Source: Streptomyces cylindrosporus (GTDB lineage: Bacteria > Actinomycetota > Actinomycetes > Streptomycetales > Streptomycetaceae). Taken from it: a stretch of 64,000 nucleotides of DNA. The position numbers were made by a program, and so were the translations under genes. How positions within the stretch are numbered: position 1 is the stretch's first letter; every line of letters starts with the position of its first letter. The notes below the pieces were generated by a model that worked only from the letters and a program-made list of their open reading frames with translations, had not been told where the DNA came from and did not search any database. Below, piece after piece: positions 40,815 to 49,878 of this stretch. The stretch lies in NCBI RefSeq assembly GCF_022698165.1, contig NZ_JALDAY010000007.1, positions 1-64,000 on the forward strand, written 5' to 3'.

Positions 40815-41960
40815 ATGTCTGAAACCCGCGTCCACGGGGCCGACGTCATCACGGCCCACCAGGACCTTCACAGCGAGCAGGGCGCCCTGCGGGGCGAGCA
40901 CCCCGGGCGCTCCCGAAACCCCGTCATCAAGGTCGCCGACCTGGCCTGGCTGGAGTTCGAGAAGCCCGACCTGGAGCGGGCCGAGGTCTTCGCCCGGGAC
41001 TTCGGCTTCCAGGTCGCCGCCCGCACCGAGCGCGAGCTGTGGCTGCGCGGCACCTTCGCGGGCTCGCCCTGCATGGTGATCCGGCGTGGTCGGACCTCCC
41101 GTTTCATCGGCCCGGCGTTCCGCGCGGTCGAGCGGGCCGACCTGGGCCGGCTGGCCCGCGTGACGGGCCGGGACGTACGCGACGCGGACGTGCCGGGCGG
41201 TGGCAAGGTGGTCGACCTGCTCGACCCCTCGGGCTTCCCGGTGCGCGTGGTGCACTGCGCCGAGCGGCTGCCCGCGCTGCCGGAGCAGCAGCCACTGCTG
41301 CTCAACTTCGGTACCGATCACCGCCGTACGAACGCCACCCAGCGCCCGCCCCGCGAGCCGTCCCGCATCCAGCGGCTGGGCCATGTGGTGCTGGAGACAA
41401 GGGTGTTCAGCCAGGCCCTGGACTGGTATCTGGACACCCTCGGCATGATCGTGTCCGACTTCCTGTTCCTGGACGGGCAGCGGGGCCGGGGGCCCACGAT
41501 GGCGTTCATCCGCTGCGACCTCGGCAGCGTGCCGGCCGACCATCACACGCTCGCCATGCACCTGGGGCCCGGCACCGGCTACGTCCACTCCGCGTACCAG
41601 GTCACCGACCTGGACTCCATTGCGACCGGCGGCGAATACCTCAAGGAGCGCGGCTACAAGCGCAGTTGGGGCATCGGCCGGCACATCCAGGGCAGCCAGC
41701 TCTTCGACTACTGGCGCGACCCCGACCACTTCATGCTGGAGCACTTCGCCGACGGCGACCTGTTCTCCTGCGACCTCGAACCCGGCTGGGCACCCATGTC
41801 CACCAGCGGACTGGCCCAGTGGGGACCGCCCGCCACTCGCGACTTCCTCGGCGCGAGCCCCTCCCCGCAGCGCATCCGCGACGTCGTCCAGGCATTGCGC
41901 GGCGACAACGAGATGGACCCCGCACGCCTGCTCGGCCTGCTCAAGGCCGCCAACTCCTGA
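40815..41960 (+). CDS. VOC-fold extradiol ring-cleavage dioxygenase-like protein
   Basis: 381 residues with two VOC modules. The first (about 38-140) is degenerate; the second (about 185-320) has the 2-His-1-Glu pattern of type I extradiol dioxygenases: IQRLGHVVLET, HTLAMHLGPG and FMLEHFADGD. Enzymes of this class cleave catechols next to the diol using Fe(II). A GGAGGG ribosome site lies before the ATG. It is first in a four-gene operon with a flavin hydroxylase, an FAH-family hydrolase and acetoacetyl-CoA synthetase, so it probably opens the ring made by the hydroxylase. The precise substrate is not evident. Confidence 0.8.
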   Translation: MSETRVHGADVITAHQDLHSEQGALRGEHPGRSRNPVIKVADLAWLEFEKPDLERAEVFARDFGFQVAARTERELWLRGTFAGSPCMVIRRGRTSRFIGPAFRAVERADLGRLARVTGRDVRDADVPGGGKVVDLLDPSGFPVRVVHCAERLPALPEQQPLLLNFGTDHRRTNATQRPPREPSRIQRLGHVVLETRVFSQALDWYLDTLGMIVSDFLFLDGQRGRGPTMAFIRCDLGSVPADHHTLAMHLGPGTGYVHSAYQVTDLDSIATGGEYLKERGYKRSWGIGRHIQGSQLFDYWRDPDHFMLEHFADGDLFSCDLEPGWAPMSTSGLAQWGPPATRDFLGASPSPQRIRDVVQALRGDNEMDPARLLGLLKAANS

Positions 41961-41989
41961 ACCCCCGACTCCCTCACAAAGGCAATGCG

Positions 41990-42928
41990 ATGAGCACCAA
42001 TGTCCTGCGTACCGCCGACGGCTGGTGGGTCGTCCGCGGCGACCGCGCCGTCCCCGTCGACACCAAGGCCGCCACCACCGCCGAGCTGCTCGCCGACCCC
42101 GACGCCGTACGAGAGGCAGCCCTCTCGGACGAGGCGGGCACGCCCGTCGCCGACCTGGCCGCCCTCTCGCCGGTCACCACTCCGTGCCGTGTGGTCGCCC
42201 AGATGGTCAACTACCGCAGCCACGCCCGCGATTCGGGCTTCACCGGCGACATCCCGCCCGCCTTCTTCCGCAAGGCGTCCGGCTCGGTGAGCGGCCCCGG
42301 CGAGACCATCGTCCGCCCCGCGCACGTGAAGTTCCTCGACTACGAAGTCGAGCTCGGGCTCGTCATGGGCGCGTCGCTGCCCGTCGGCACCGTCGTCGAG
42401 GAGCGGGACCTGCCCTCGTACGTCGCCGGGCTCGTCGTCACCAACGACGTCAGCGCCCGTGACGTCCAGCTGACCAAGACGCAGTTCTACGAGAGCAAGT
42501 CGTACCCCACGTTCACGCCCACCGGGCCCCACCTCACGCTCCTGGAGCCGGAGGACTTCGCCCATCTCCTCGACCTGCGGCTCACGTTGAGCGTCAACGG
42601 CGAGCTGCGTCAGGACCGCACCCTGGCCGACATGATCGTCCGCCCGGCGCAGGCGCTGACCCTGCTGGCCCGCTTCCAGGCCCTGGACGCCGGCGACCTG
42701 CTGCTCACCGGCACCCCCGGCGGCACCGCGCTGAAGGCCCCGCCGAAAGCCGTGGAGAAGATCGGCGCGCTGCTGCCGCCCGCGGTGAAGTGGAAGGCGT
42801 TCTTCAAGAGCCAGGCGAAGAACCCGCGCTACCTGCGCACCGGGGACGTGATCACGGCGACGATCGCGACCCCGGACGGCCGCATCGACCTCGGCGAGCA
42901 GCGCACGCCCGTCGCGTCCGCGAACTGA
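41990..42928 (+). CDS. Fumarylacetoacetate hydrolase (FAH) family protein
   Basis: 312 residues with the FAH fold: FLDYEVELGLVMG carries the two acidic Mg2+ ligands, GLVVTNDVSARDVQ the conserved aspartate, and LLTGTPGGTALK the glycine-rich loop. Members hydrolyse the C-C bond of ring-cleavage products (fumarylacetoacetate, fumarylpyruvate) or hydrate/decarboxylate related dienoates. Following a dioxygenase and preceding an acetoacetyl-CoA synthetase, hydrolysis of an acylacetoacetate-like product that releases acetoacetate is an attractive inference. Confidence 0.88.
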   Translation: MSTNVLRTADGWWVVRGDRAVPVDTKAATTAELLADPDAVREAALSDEAGTPVADLAALSPVTTPCRVVAQMVNYRSHARDSGFTGDIPPAFFRKASGSVSGPGETIVRPAHVKFLDYEVELGLVMGASLPVGTVVEERDLPSYVAGLVVTNDVSARDVQLTKTQFYESKSYPTFTPTGPHLTLLEPEDFAHLLDLRLTLSVNGELRQDRTLADMIVRPAQALTLLARFQALDAGDLLLTGTPGGTALKAPPKAVEKIGALLPPAVKWKAFFKSQAKNPRYLRTGDVITATIATPDGRIDLGEQRTPVASAN

Positions 42929-42947
42929 CACCCGAGGTGAGCCGCAC

Positions 42948-44525
42948 ATGAACGTCGACGAAGCCGCCCGCGTGCCCGTCGTGATCGTCGGGGCCGGGCC
43001 GGTGGGTGTCACCGCCGCCCTCCTCCTCGCCCGGCGCGGAATCCGCAGCGTCGTCCTCGAACGCCACCGGGACGTCTATCCGCTCCCGCGCGCCGTCGCA
43101 TGCGACGACGAGATCCATCGGATCCTTCAGGCCGCGGGCGTGGGCGAGGAGTTCACCGCGATCTCCCGCCCGGCGGGCGGGCTGCGGCTGCTGGACGCCC
43201 GGCATCGGGTGATGGCCGAGTTCCGGCGCTCCCGGCGCGGCCGTCACGGCTATCCGCAGTCCAGCATGTTCGACCAGCCCGAGCTGGAGCGCGTGCTGCG
43301 CGACGCCCTCGCGAAGCGCCCGGAGTGCGAACTGCGCGGTGGCGTGGAGGTCACCGGTGTCGGCCCGGACACCGCGGGCCCCGTCCGGGTGACCTACCGT
43401 GACGACACCGGCGAGCACGAGCTGTGGGCCGAGGCAGTGCTCGGCTGCGACGGCGCCAACAGCCTCACCCGCGATGCGATCGGCGGCGTCTGGGAAGACC
43501 TGCACTTCGAGGAACGCTGGACGGTCATCGACGCCGAGACGACCGGTCCCGTCCGTTGCTGGGAAGGGGTCGACCAGGTCTGCGACCCCAAGCAGCCGGC
43601 GACCTTCATGCGGGTGAACGACACCCGCTACCGCTGGGAGTTCCGGCAGCGGGAAGGCCAGGAGACCGTCCGCGAGCTGGTCGCCCCGTGGCTCCCGCCC
43701 TCGTACGACGGGGACTTCGACGTCGTGCGCGAGACGCAGTACACCTTCCGGGCACGCGTCGCCGACCGCTGGCGCAGCGGACGGGTCTTCCTGCTCGGCG
43801 ACGCCGCGCACCTCACCCCGCCGTTCGTCGGACAGGGACTGTGCTCGGGGCTGCGGGACGCCCACAACCTCACCTGGAAACTCGCCCGCGTCCTCCAACA
43901 GGGCGGCGACGAACGGCTGTTGGACACCTACGAGAGCGAACGCAGGCCGCACGCCCGGCACGTGGTCCGGCTCGCGGTCGCGATGGGCTGGGCCATGACC
44001 GGCGGCCAGGACGGCGCCGCCGCGATCCGCCGCAGGGCGCTGGCCGCCGCCTGCCGCATACCCGGCCTGACCGAACGGGCCGGCCGCGACCTCAGCCCGC
44101 CCCTGACCGCAGGGCCGCTGGTGCGGCGCGGTGTCCGACGCGGCCTGGTGGGCACGCACTGCCCGCAACCGTGGGTGAGCGTGGGCGGACGGCGTACCCG
44201 TCTCGACGAGGTGCTCGGCGACTCCTTCGCCGTCCTGACAGCCACCGGACCCGGCCCCTCGCTGACCGCACTCGCCCACGGCCTCGGCATACCCGCGCTC
44301 CCGGTGACCGACCTCGGCGACGACGGCACCCTCGCCGCCTGGCTGCGCTCCGGACGCGCGGACGCGGTCCTGCTGCGGCCCGACCGGATCGTGATGGACG
44401 TCGTCCCCTCCGGCGGCCGGGACTTCACGTCGACCGCCGCCTGGTCGCCCCTGCTGCACACCACACGAAGCCCTGTTCCCTCCGAACGGACGGCCCCGAA
44501 AAGCCTGTTGAGGAGTACGACGTGA
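42948..44525 (+). CDS. FAD-dependent aromatic monooxygenase (MhpA-like)
   Basis: 525 residues of the class A flavoprotein hydroxylases. The FAD-binding motifs are VVIVGAGPVGVTAALLLARR at the N-terminus, a DG-type central motif (LGCDGANSLTR) and GRVFLLGDAAHLTPPFVGQG. The C-terminal 130 residues form the thioredoxin-like tail found in MhpA and phenol hydroxylases. It would add a hydroxyl ortho or para to an existing phenol group using NAD(P)H and O2, making the diol for the operon's dioxygenase. The stop overlaps the next start (GTGA). Confidence 0.9.
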   Translation: MNVDEAARVPVVIVGAGPVGVTAALLLARRGIRSVVLERHRDVYPLPRAVACDDEIHRILQAAGVGEEFTAISRPAGGLRLLDARHRVMAEFRRSRRGRHGYPQSSMFDQPELERVLRDALAKRPECELRGGVEVTGVGPDTAGPVRVTYRDDTGEHELWAEAVLGCDGANSLTRDAIGGVWEDLHFEERWTVIDAETTGPVRCWEGVDQVCDPKQPATFMRVNDTRYRWEFRQREGQETVRELVAPWLPPSYDGDFDVVRETQYTFRARVADRWRSGRVFLLGDAAHLTPPFVGQGLCSGLRDAHNLTWKLARVLQQGGDERLLDTYESERRPHARHVVRLAVAMGWAMTGGQDGAAAIRRRALAAACRIPGLTERAGRDLSPPLTAGPLVRRGVRRGLVGTHCPQPWVSVGGRRTRLDEVLGDSFAVLTATGPGPSLTALAHGLGIPALPVTDLGDDGTLAAWLRSGRADAVLLRPDRIVMDVVPSGGRDFTSTAAWSPLLHTTRSPVPSERTAPKSLLRSTT

Positions 44526-46486
44526 CGAGCACGCCCTTCTTCACACCCGACCCGGAGACGGCGGCCGCCAGCCGCATCGCCGAGTTCGCCCGGCGGCAGG
44601 GCATCGCCCCGGACGACTACGCCGCCCTGCACCGCTGGTCGGTCACCGACCTGGAGGGCTTCTGGGGTGCGGTGTGGGACTACTTCGCCATCGACTCCGA
44701 CACCCCGTACGAACAGGTCCTGGCCGAGGAACGAATGCCCGGCGCCCGCTGGTTCACCGGCGCCACCCTCAACTACGCCCACCACGCCCTGCGCAACCTC
44801 GCCGACGACCGGCCCGCGATCATCGCCCTCGACGAGACCGGCTCCGGGTACGAGGTGACCGGCGAGCGGCTGCGCGGCCAAGTCGCCTCCGTCGCCGCGA
44901 CCTTGCGCGACCTCGGCGTCGGCAAGGGCGACCGGGTCGTCGGCTACCTCCCCAACACCCCGCACGCCATCATCGCCTTCCTCGCCGCGGCGAGCCTGGG
45001 CGCCGTCTGGTCGGTGTGCGGACAGGACTACGCCCCCAAGGCCGCCGCCGACCGCTTCGCCCAGCTCGAACCCACCGTGCTGATCGCCGCCGACGGCTAC
45101 CTCTTCAACGGCACCACCAACGACCGCCGCGAGGCCGTCCTCGAACTCGCCGGGTCCCTGCCGACCTTGAAGGCGACGCTGCTGGTCGGCCATGTCGGCC
45201 TGCCCTGGCCGGAGGGCAACTACCCGTCCCTGGTGATCCCGTGGGAGGACGCGGCCACCCGCACCGAGGAACTCGCCTTCACCGCGGTGCCGTTCGACCA
45301 CCCCCTGTGGGTCGTGTTCTCCTCCGGCACCACCGGCCGGCCCAAGGGCATCGTGCACGGCCACGGCGGTGTGCTGCTCGAACACCTCAAGACGCTCGCC
45401 CTGCACTCCGACCTCGGCCCCGGCGACCGCCTCCTGTGGTACACCACCACCCACTGGATGATGTGGAACCTGGTCGCCTCCACGCTGCTGACGGGTGCCA
45501 CGACGTGCACGTACGACGGCAGCCCGGCACCCTTCGCCAAACTCGACGTGCTGTGGGAGCTGGCCGCCCGCCACCGGGTGACCGTCTTCGGCACCAGCCC
45601 CCAATACCTGCTGGGCATGGCCAAGTTCGGCATCGACCCCTCCACGCACGACCTGTCATCGATCCGCGTGGTCGGCTGCACCGGCTCCGCCCTGCCGGCC
45701 TCCGCGTATCCCTGGGTCCGGGATCACGTCGGTGACCATGTACTGCTGGCCTCCATCAGCGGCGGCACGGACGTGGTGTCCGGCTTCGCGGGCAGCGCAC
45801 CCAACACCCCCGTCTGGGCCGGGGAGTTGTCCGCCCCGCACCTGGGCGTGGCGCTGGCGGCGTACGACGCCGAGGGCATGCCGGTGGTGGACCAGGTCGG
45901 TGAGCTGGTCGTCACCCGCCCCATGCCGTCGATGCCGCTGTACTTCTGGAACGACCCCGACGGCACCCGGTACCGCGACGCCTACTTCGCCTCGTATCCC
46001 GGCGTGTGGCGGCACGGGGACTGGATCACGCTCACGGGTCACGGCTCGGTGATCGTGCACGGCCGGTCCGACTCCACCTTGAACCGCAACGGCGTACGGC
46101 TGGGCAGTGCCGACATCCACGACGTCGTCGAGCGCCTCCCGGAGGTCGCCGAGGCCCTGGTCATCGGCGCGGAGGAGCCGGACGGCGGCTACTGGATGCC
46201 GCTGTTCGTGGTCCCGGCCGCCGGCACGGCCCTGGACGACGCCCTGCGCGACCGCATCCGCGAGGCCATCCGCACCGGCGCCTCACCCCGCCACGTACCC
46301 GACGAGATCATCGAGGTGCCGGGCATCCCGCACACCCGTACCGGCAAGAAGCTGGAGGTCCCGGTCAAGCGCCTGCTCCAGGGCGCCCCGGTCGAGCAGG
46401 TCGTCAACCCGGCCGCCGTGGACGAGCCCGACCTCATCGACCACTTCGCCCGGCTGGGCGCCGAACGCCGTGGCCGATCGGCATGA
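44522..46486 (+). CDS. Acetoacetyl-CoA synthetase
   Basis: 654 residues of the ANL superfamily, full length for acetoacetyl-CoA synthetase. An ACAS_N domain (FWGAVWDYF, ARWFTGATLNYA) is followed by the AMP-binding P-loop VVFSSGTTGRPKGIVHGHGG, and the C-terminal lysine region TRTGKKLEVPVK completes it. It activates acetoacetate with ATP and CoA (EC 6.2.1.16). GTG start with AGGAG upstream, overlapping the hydroxylase stop. As last gene of the operon it would feed acetoacetate from ring degradation into acetyl-CoA metabolism. Confidence 0.93.
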   Translation: MTSTPFFTPDPETAAASRIAEFARRQGIAPDDYAALHRWSVTDLEGFWGAVWDYFAIDSDTPYEQVLAEERMPGARWFTGATLNYAHHALRNLADDRPAIIALDETGSGYEVTGERLRGQVASVAATLRDLGVGKGDRVVGYLPNTPHAIIAFLAAASLGAVWSVCGQDYAPKAAADRFAQLEPTVLIAADGYLFNGTTNDRREAVLELAGSLPTLKATLLVGHVGLPWPEGNYPSLVIPWEDAATRTEELAFTAVPFDHPLWVVFSSGTTGRPKGIVHGHGGVLLEHLKTLALHSDLGPGDRLLWYTTTHWMMWNLVASTLLTGATTCTYDGSPAPFAKLDVLWELAARHRVTVFGTSPQYLLGMAKFGIDPSTHDLSSIRVVGCTGSALPASAYPWVRDHVGDHVLLASISGGTDVVSGFAGSAPNTPVWAGELSAPHLGVALAAYDAEGMPVVDQVGELVVTRPMPSMPLYFWNDPDGTRYRDAYFASYPGVWRHGDWITLTGHGSVIVHGRSDSTLNRNGVRLGSADIHDVVERLPEVAEALVIGAEEPDGGYWMPLFVVPAAGTALDDALRDRIREAIRTGASPRHVPDEIIEVPGIPHTRTGKKLEVPVKRLLQGAPVEQVVNPAAVDEPDLIDHFARLGAERRGRSA

Positions 46487-46554
46487 CGACCCCGCAGATC
46501 ACGCTCGGCGGCTCACGTCGGCGTGTCACCCGGTCGTTCACCGCGCGGGGTCCG

Positions 46555-47397
46555 TCAGTCGGCCGCGAAGTCCTTCAGCGCGTCGGCCGTGCCGTTGTAC
46601 CGGTCGTGGTCGCCGACCGTCTGGCCGGACGAGGTGTACTGCCACATGGTGTACGACGACCAGCCGGCCGGAAGCGTGCCGACCGAGGAGGCGTACCGGG
46701 CGACCCACAGGGGGTTGGTCGCCGCGAAGCCGGTGTAGCCGCCGGTGCAGCTGGTCCACCAGGAGGTGGACGTGTAGATGACGGCCGCGCGGCCGGTGCG
46801 GGCCTTGTAGCGGTTGAGGAAGTCCCGGATCCAGCCGACCATGCCGCTGCGGGAGAGGCCGTAGCAGGAGTCGCCGTAGGGGTTCCACTCGATGTCGAGG
46901 GCTCCCGGCAGTGTCCGGCCGTCGCCGGTCCAGCCGCCGCCGTGGTCGACGAAGTAGTCGGCCTGTGCGGCGCCGCTGCTCGAGTCGGGGGTGGCGAAGT
47001 GGTAGCCGCCGCGGACCAGGCCGACGTCGTAGGCGCCGTCGTACTGCCCGTCGAAGTACGGGTTCGTGTAGGACGTGCCCTCGGTGGCCTTCGTGTACGC
47101 CCACCGCACCCCGCTGCCCCAGAGGGTGGGCCAGGCGACGTCGCGCTGGTAGCTGGAGACGTCGACGCCCTCGGTCTGCACGGCCCGTGCCGCCGGGGGT
47201 ACGGCGTCGGGCCGGCCCTCGATTCCGTCGTGGGCCATCACTCCGATGCCCATGTAGGCGCTGCCGCGCTCGGGTATGGACTCGCCGGCGGAGGCCGGGG
47301 TGGCCGAGAGTACGGACAGGACGGCGAGGAGGCCGGTCAGGGCCGCGGTGAGCCGCAGGCCCGGGCGACCGCGCCCCGCAGATATGGATCTTTGCAT
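46555..47397 (-). CDS. Secreted GH25 lysozyme
   Basis: 280 residues. A long Sec signal (about 1-37, ending ATPASA) precedes a GH25 muramidase of the Streptomyces cellosyl type: VDVSSYQRDVAW has the first catalytic aspartate, and LPGALDIEWNPYG has the D-x-E pair. YHFATPDSS and WVARYAS are further family blocks. It cleaves the beta-1,4 bond between MurNAc and GlcNAc, for cell wall turnover or attack on other bacteria. ATG 47397. It converges on the catabolic operon with a 68-bp gap. Confidence 0.92.
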   Translation of the reverse strand: MQRSISAGRGRPGLRLTAALTGLLAVLSVLSATPASAGESIPERGSAYMGIGVMAHDGIEGRPDAVPPAARAVQTEGVDVSSYQRDVAWPTLWGSGVRWAYTKATEGTSYTNPYFDGQYDGAYDVGLVRGGYHFATPDSSSGAAQADYFVDHGGGWTGDGRTLPGALDIEWNPYGDSCYGLSRSGMVGWIRDFLNRYKARTGRAAVIYTSTSWWTSCTGGYTGFAATNPLWVARYASSVGTLPAGWSSYTMWQYTSSGQTVGDHDRYNGTADALKDFAAD

Positions 47398-47439
47398 GTC
47401 CTCATCTGACCCTCGCTCCGGCCGGTCCGCACGTCATGC

Positions 47440-49779
47440 TCAGCCGACCGGCAACCCCCAGCGCGGCGCGTCCCCGTTCGGCCGTACGGGCGCCACGGTG
47501 AGGTCGGGCCGGTCGCCCTTGGCTGTGATCAGTACCGAGTCGCCCTTCCGCAGCGCGACCTCGATCGCGCCGTCGCCCGCGTCCGTGTAGTGCAGGGGGC
47601 GGCCGCGTCCGTCGCGTACCTGGATCGGCCCGGCGATGCCGTGCCGTACGACACAGGGTGCGCCGGCCTCGCTGACCAGGCGCACCCAGCGGGTGGTGCC
47701 GTGCTCGCGGCGCGCGCTCAGCAGGAAGGCGCCCTGGGTGCGGAAGTCGTGGACGGCGGTGTCGGTCCAGGCGGCGGGCAGTGCGGGGAAGACGCGGATG
47801 ACGCCGCCCCAGGACTGGCAGACCATGTCGTGGAGTGACTGGGCGGCCGACAGGGGTGTCTCGATGACCGGGCCGGACTCCTTGTACATGGTGTTGGGCT
47901 GGATGAAGCGGGTCATCAGCTGTCCGAGGTAGGCGAGCGCGTCCTCGCCCTTGCCGAGCATTGCGGACATGGAGGCGGCGCCGGTGAAGGTGTAGCCCTG
48001 CAGGGCGCCTTCGAAGCCGACCCAGTGGGCGAGTGACTTCTCGATGAGGGCGCGCTCGTCGGGGGTGCGGCCGGTCACCTCGTACAGCGGGTAGACGGCG
48101 AGCAGGTGCGAGTAGTGGCGGTGCGACTTAGCGAAGGGGATGTCCGCGCCGATCATGAAGCCGTTCGCGTCCGTGGGGTACGCCACGCGCTTCGCGAGGA
48201 CCTCGCGCCAGCGGGGGGCCAACGGGTCGTCGATGCCGAGGAGTTCGGCGCTCTGGATCAGGGTGGTGCAGCCCCAGGTCAGGAGCATCAGGTCGTAGTT
48301 GCAGTCGCGGGAGTTGCCGCCGTACTCCGGGGAGAAGGTGGCGGGCAGGTGGAGTCTGCCGTCGGGGCCGGGCTCCAGGAAGTGCAGGTAGTAGTTGATC
48401 GCCTTGCGGAGGAGGGGGAAGAGGACGTCCCGGAGGATCGACTCGTCCCTGGTGTGCCGGTAGCTGAGCCAGACGTTGTGCAACGCCCAGGTGAGGTCGC
48501 CGACTTCGGGGGTGGGCGGGTCCTGGCCGGGGATGCCGACGCCGTAGCCGGTGAGGGTGCCGGCCGCGCCGTTGACGAGCTGGGGGTCGGTGGTGCGCGG
48601 GATGCCGAGCGAGTCGGCGCGGTAGGGCTGGGCGACCTCCTTGGCGAGGTTGTCGCGGTATTCGCTCAACGCCCTGGTGATGGCGTCGAGTTCGAGGTGG
48701 TTGGAGCCGTGGACGAGCCAGTACTCCAGCTGGGCGTTGAGGTTCCACCAGGTGTTGGGCCAGGGCGTGGGCTCCAGCCAGGGGCCGCTGGTCGCCATGA
48801 CGGGGGCGTCGCGGCGGGCGGCGGAGGCGGCCTTGTAGAGCTGGATCCAGTAGAAGCGCTGGATGCGGGCGTCGGGGAGGGAGAGGAAGCTCTTGCGGTA
48901 GTAGGTGTGCCACCAGGCGCGGTGGGTGGCCGTGAGGGCGGCGTAGGGCAGTGCGGCGGAGGCGCGGACGGCCTTCAGAGCTCGGTTCAGGGCCGTGGTC
49001 CGCGGGTACGAGTGCGCGACATGCGCGTACAGCGTCCTGGTACGGCCGCTGGACCGCTCCTGCCATGCGGTGACGTGCTGTCCGCCCGACAGCAGGGGCT
49101 GTACGGCGGCGTGCACCCCGTCGTGGTCGGTGACCTCGGCCGGCGGGTTGCCCTGGTAGCCGTCGGGCAGTGGTTTGAAGGCGGCGCGGGGGCTGATCGC
49201 GTCGGCCGGGTGGAACACCCAGCGGAATTCGCGCTCGCCCTCGCTGGGCGTTACCTCGACGGCGAGGACCGAGCGGTCGTTGTGGACCAGGGCGCGCAGC
49301 GCGAGGGTGCCCTTCTCGGTGGTGAGCGTGCCGGTCAACTCGGCGTCGTGCAGGGACAGTCGCCAGTCGAGGCCGGTGATCGCGCCCACCGGCTCCAGCG
49401 TGAAGTACCCGATGGGCAGCCGGGCCAGCCCGAACAGGGACCCGAACTCGGGGCGGTGGTCCTGGACTTCGGAGTGCTGGACGTTGAAGCGGACGGCGGC
49501 CGAGGTGGCGCCGGGCTCGGCGTAGATGCCGGAGCCGAGGAAGCCGTTGCCGAGGAACGGGCCCTCGTACCAGGCCGTCGGCATGCGCTGCCAGACGAGG
49601 TCGGCGTCGGCGAGGACGGTGCGCCAGGCGTCGGCCGCCGCGGCGCTCTCCTCGGCCACGGATCCTTCCGCCGCCGTCGCCGGGGTGGCCGGACCCGATG
49701 TCAGAAGTGCTCCGCCCAGGGCGGATCCGGTGGCGAGGACGGTGCGTCTGGACGGTTCGGGTGCGGCGGGGCAGGACAC
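47440..49779 (-). CDS. Tat-secreted GH95-like alpha-L-fucosidase family protein
   Basis: 779 residues. A twin-arginine signal (SRRTVLATGSALGGALL) is followed by an N-terminal beta-sandwich and an (alpha/alpha)6 barrel. WWNLNAQLEYW corresponds to the NxN active-site block of GH95, and the end of the barrel has VCQSWGGVIRVFPALP, as in that family. GH95 enzymes hydrolyse alpha-1,2-L-fucosides or alpha-L-galactosides. GTG start with GGAGGT just upstream. It lies on the same strand as pfkB and pucR, 99 bp downstream, so its product may be phosphorylated by that kinase. Confidence 0.75.
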   Translation of the reverse strand: MSCPAAPEPSRRTVLATGSALGGALLTSGPATPATAAEGSVAEESAAAADAWRTVLADADLVWQRMPTAWYEGPFLGNGFLGSGIYAEPGATSAAVRFNVQHSEVQDHRPEFGSLFGLARLPIGYFTLEPVGAITGLDWRLSLHDAELTGTLTTEKGTLALRALVHNDRSVLAVEVTPSEGEREFRWVFHPADAISPRAAFKPLPDGYQGNPPAEVTDHDGVHAAVQPLLSGGQHVTAWQERSSGRTRTLYAHVAHSYPRTTALNRALKAVRASAALPYAALTATHRAWWHTYYRKSFLSLPDARIQRFYWIQLYKAASAARRDAPVMATSGPWLEPTPWPNTWWNLNAQLEYWLVHGSNHLELDAITRALSEYRDNLAKEVAQPYRADSLGIPRTTDPQLVNGAAGTLTGYGVGIPGQDPPTPEVGDLTWALHNVWLSYRHTRDESILRDVLFPLLRKAINYYLHFLEPGPDGRLHLPATFSPEYGGNSRDCNYDLMLLTWGCTTLIQSAELLGIDDPLAPRWREVLAKRVAYPTDANGFMIGADIPFAKSHRHYSHLLAVYPLYEVTGRTPDERALIEKSLAHWVGFEGALQGYTFTGAASMSAMLGKGEDALAYLGQLMTRFIQPNTMYKESGPVIETPLSAAQSLHDMVCQSWGGVIRVFPALPAAWTDTAVHDFRTQGAFLLSARREHGTTRWVRLVSEAGAPCVVRHGIAGPIQVRDGRGRPLHYTDAGDGAIEVALRKGDSVLITAKGDRPDLTVAPVRPNGDAPRWGLPVG

Positions 49780-49878
49780 GTTACCTCCAGGCGGCTCTGT
49801 GATTCATCGGAGCTATCCCGCGTTGCAACATAGGGATGGGGGCAGACCGCGTCAATGGAGCGGGAGATATCCGATGTG

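Noticed and set aside
46488..46552. GACCCCGC / GCGGGGTC arms as a terminator after the acetoacetyl-CoA synthetase gene
   Set aside because: The 49-nt loop is too large for a normal intrinsic terminator.
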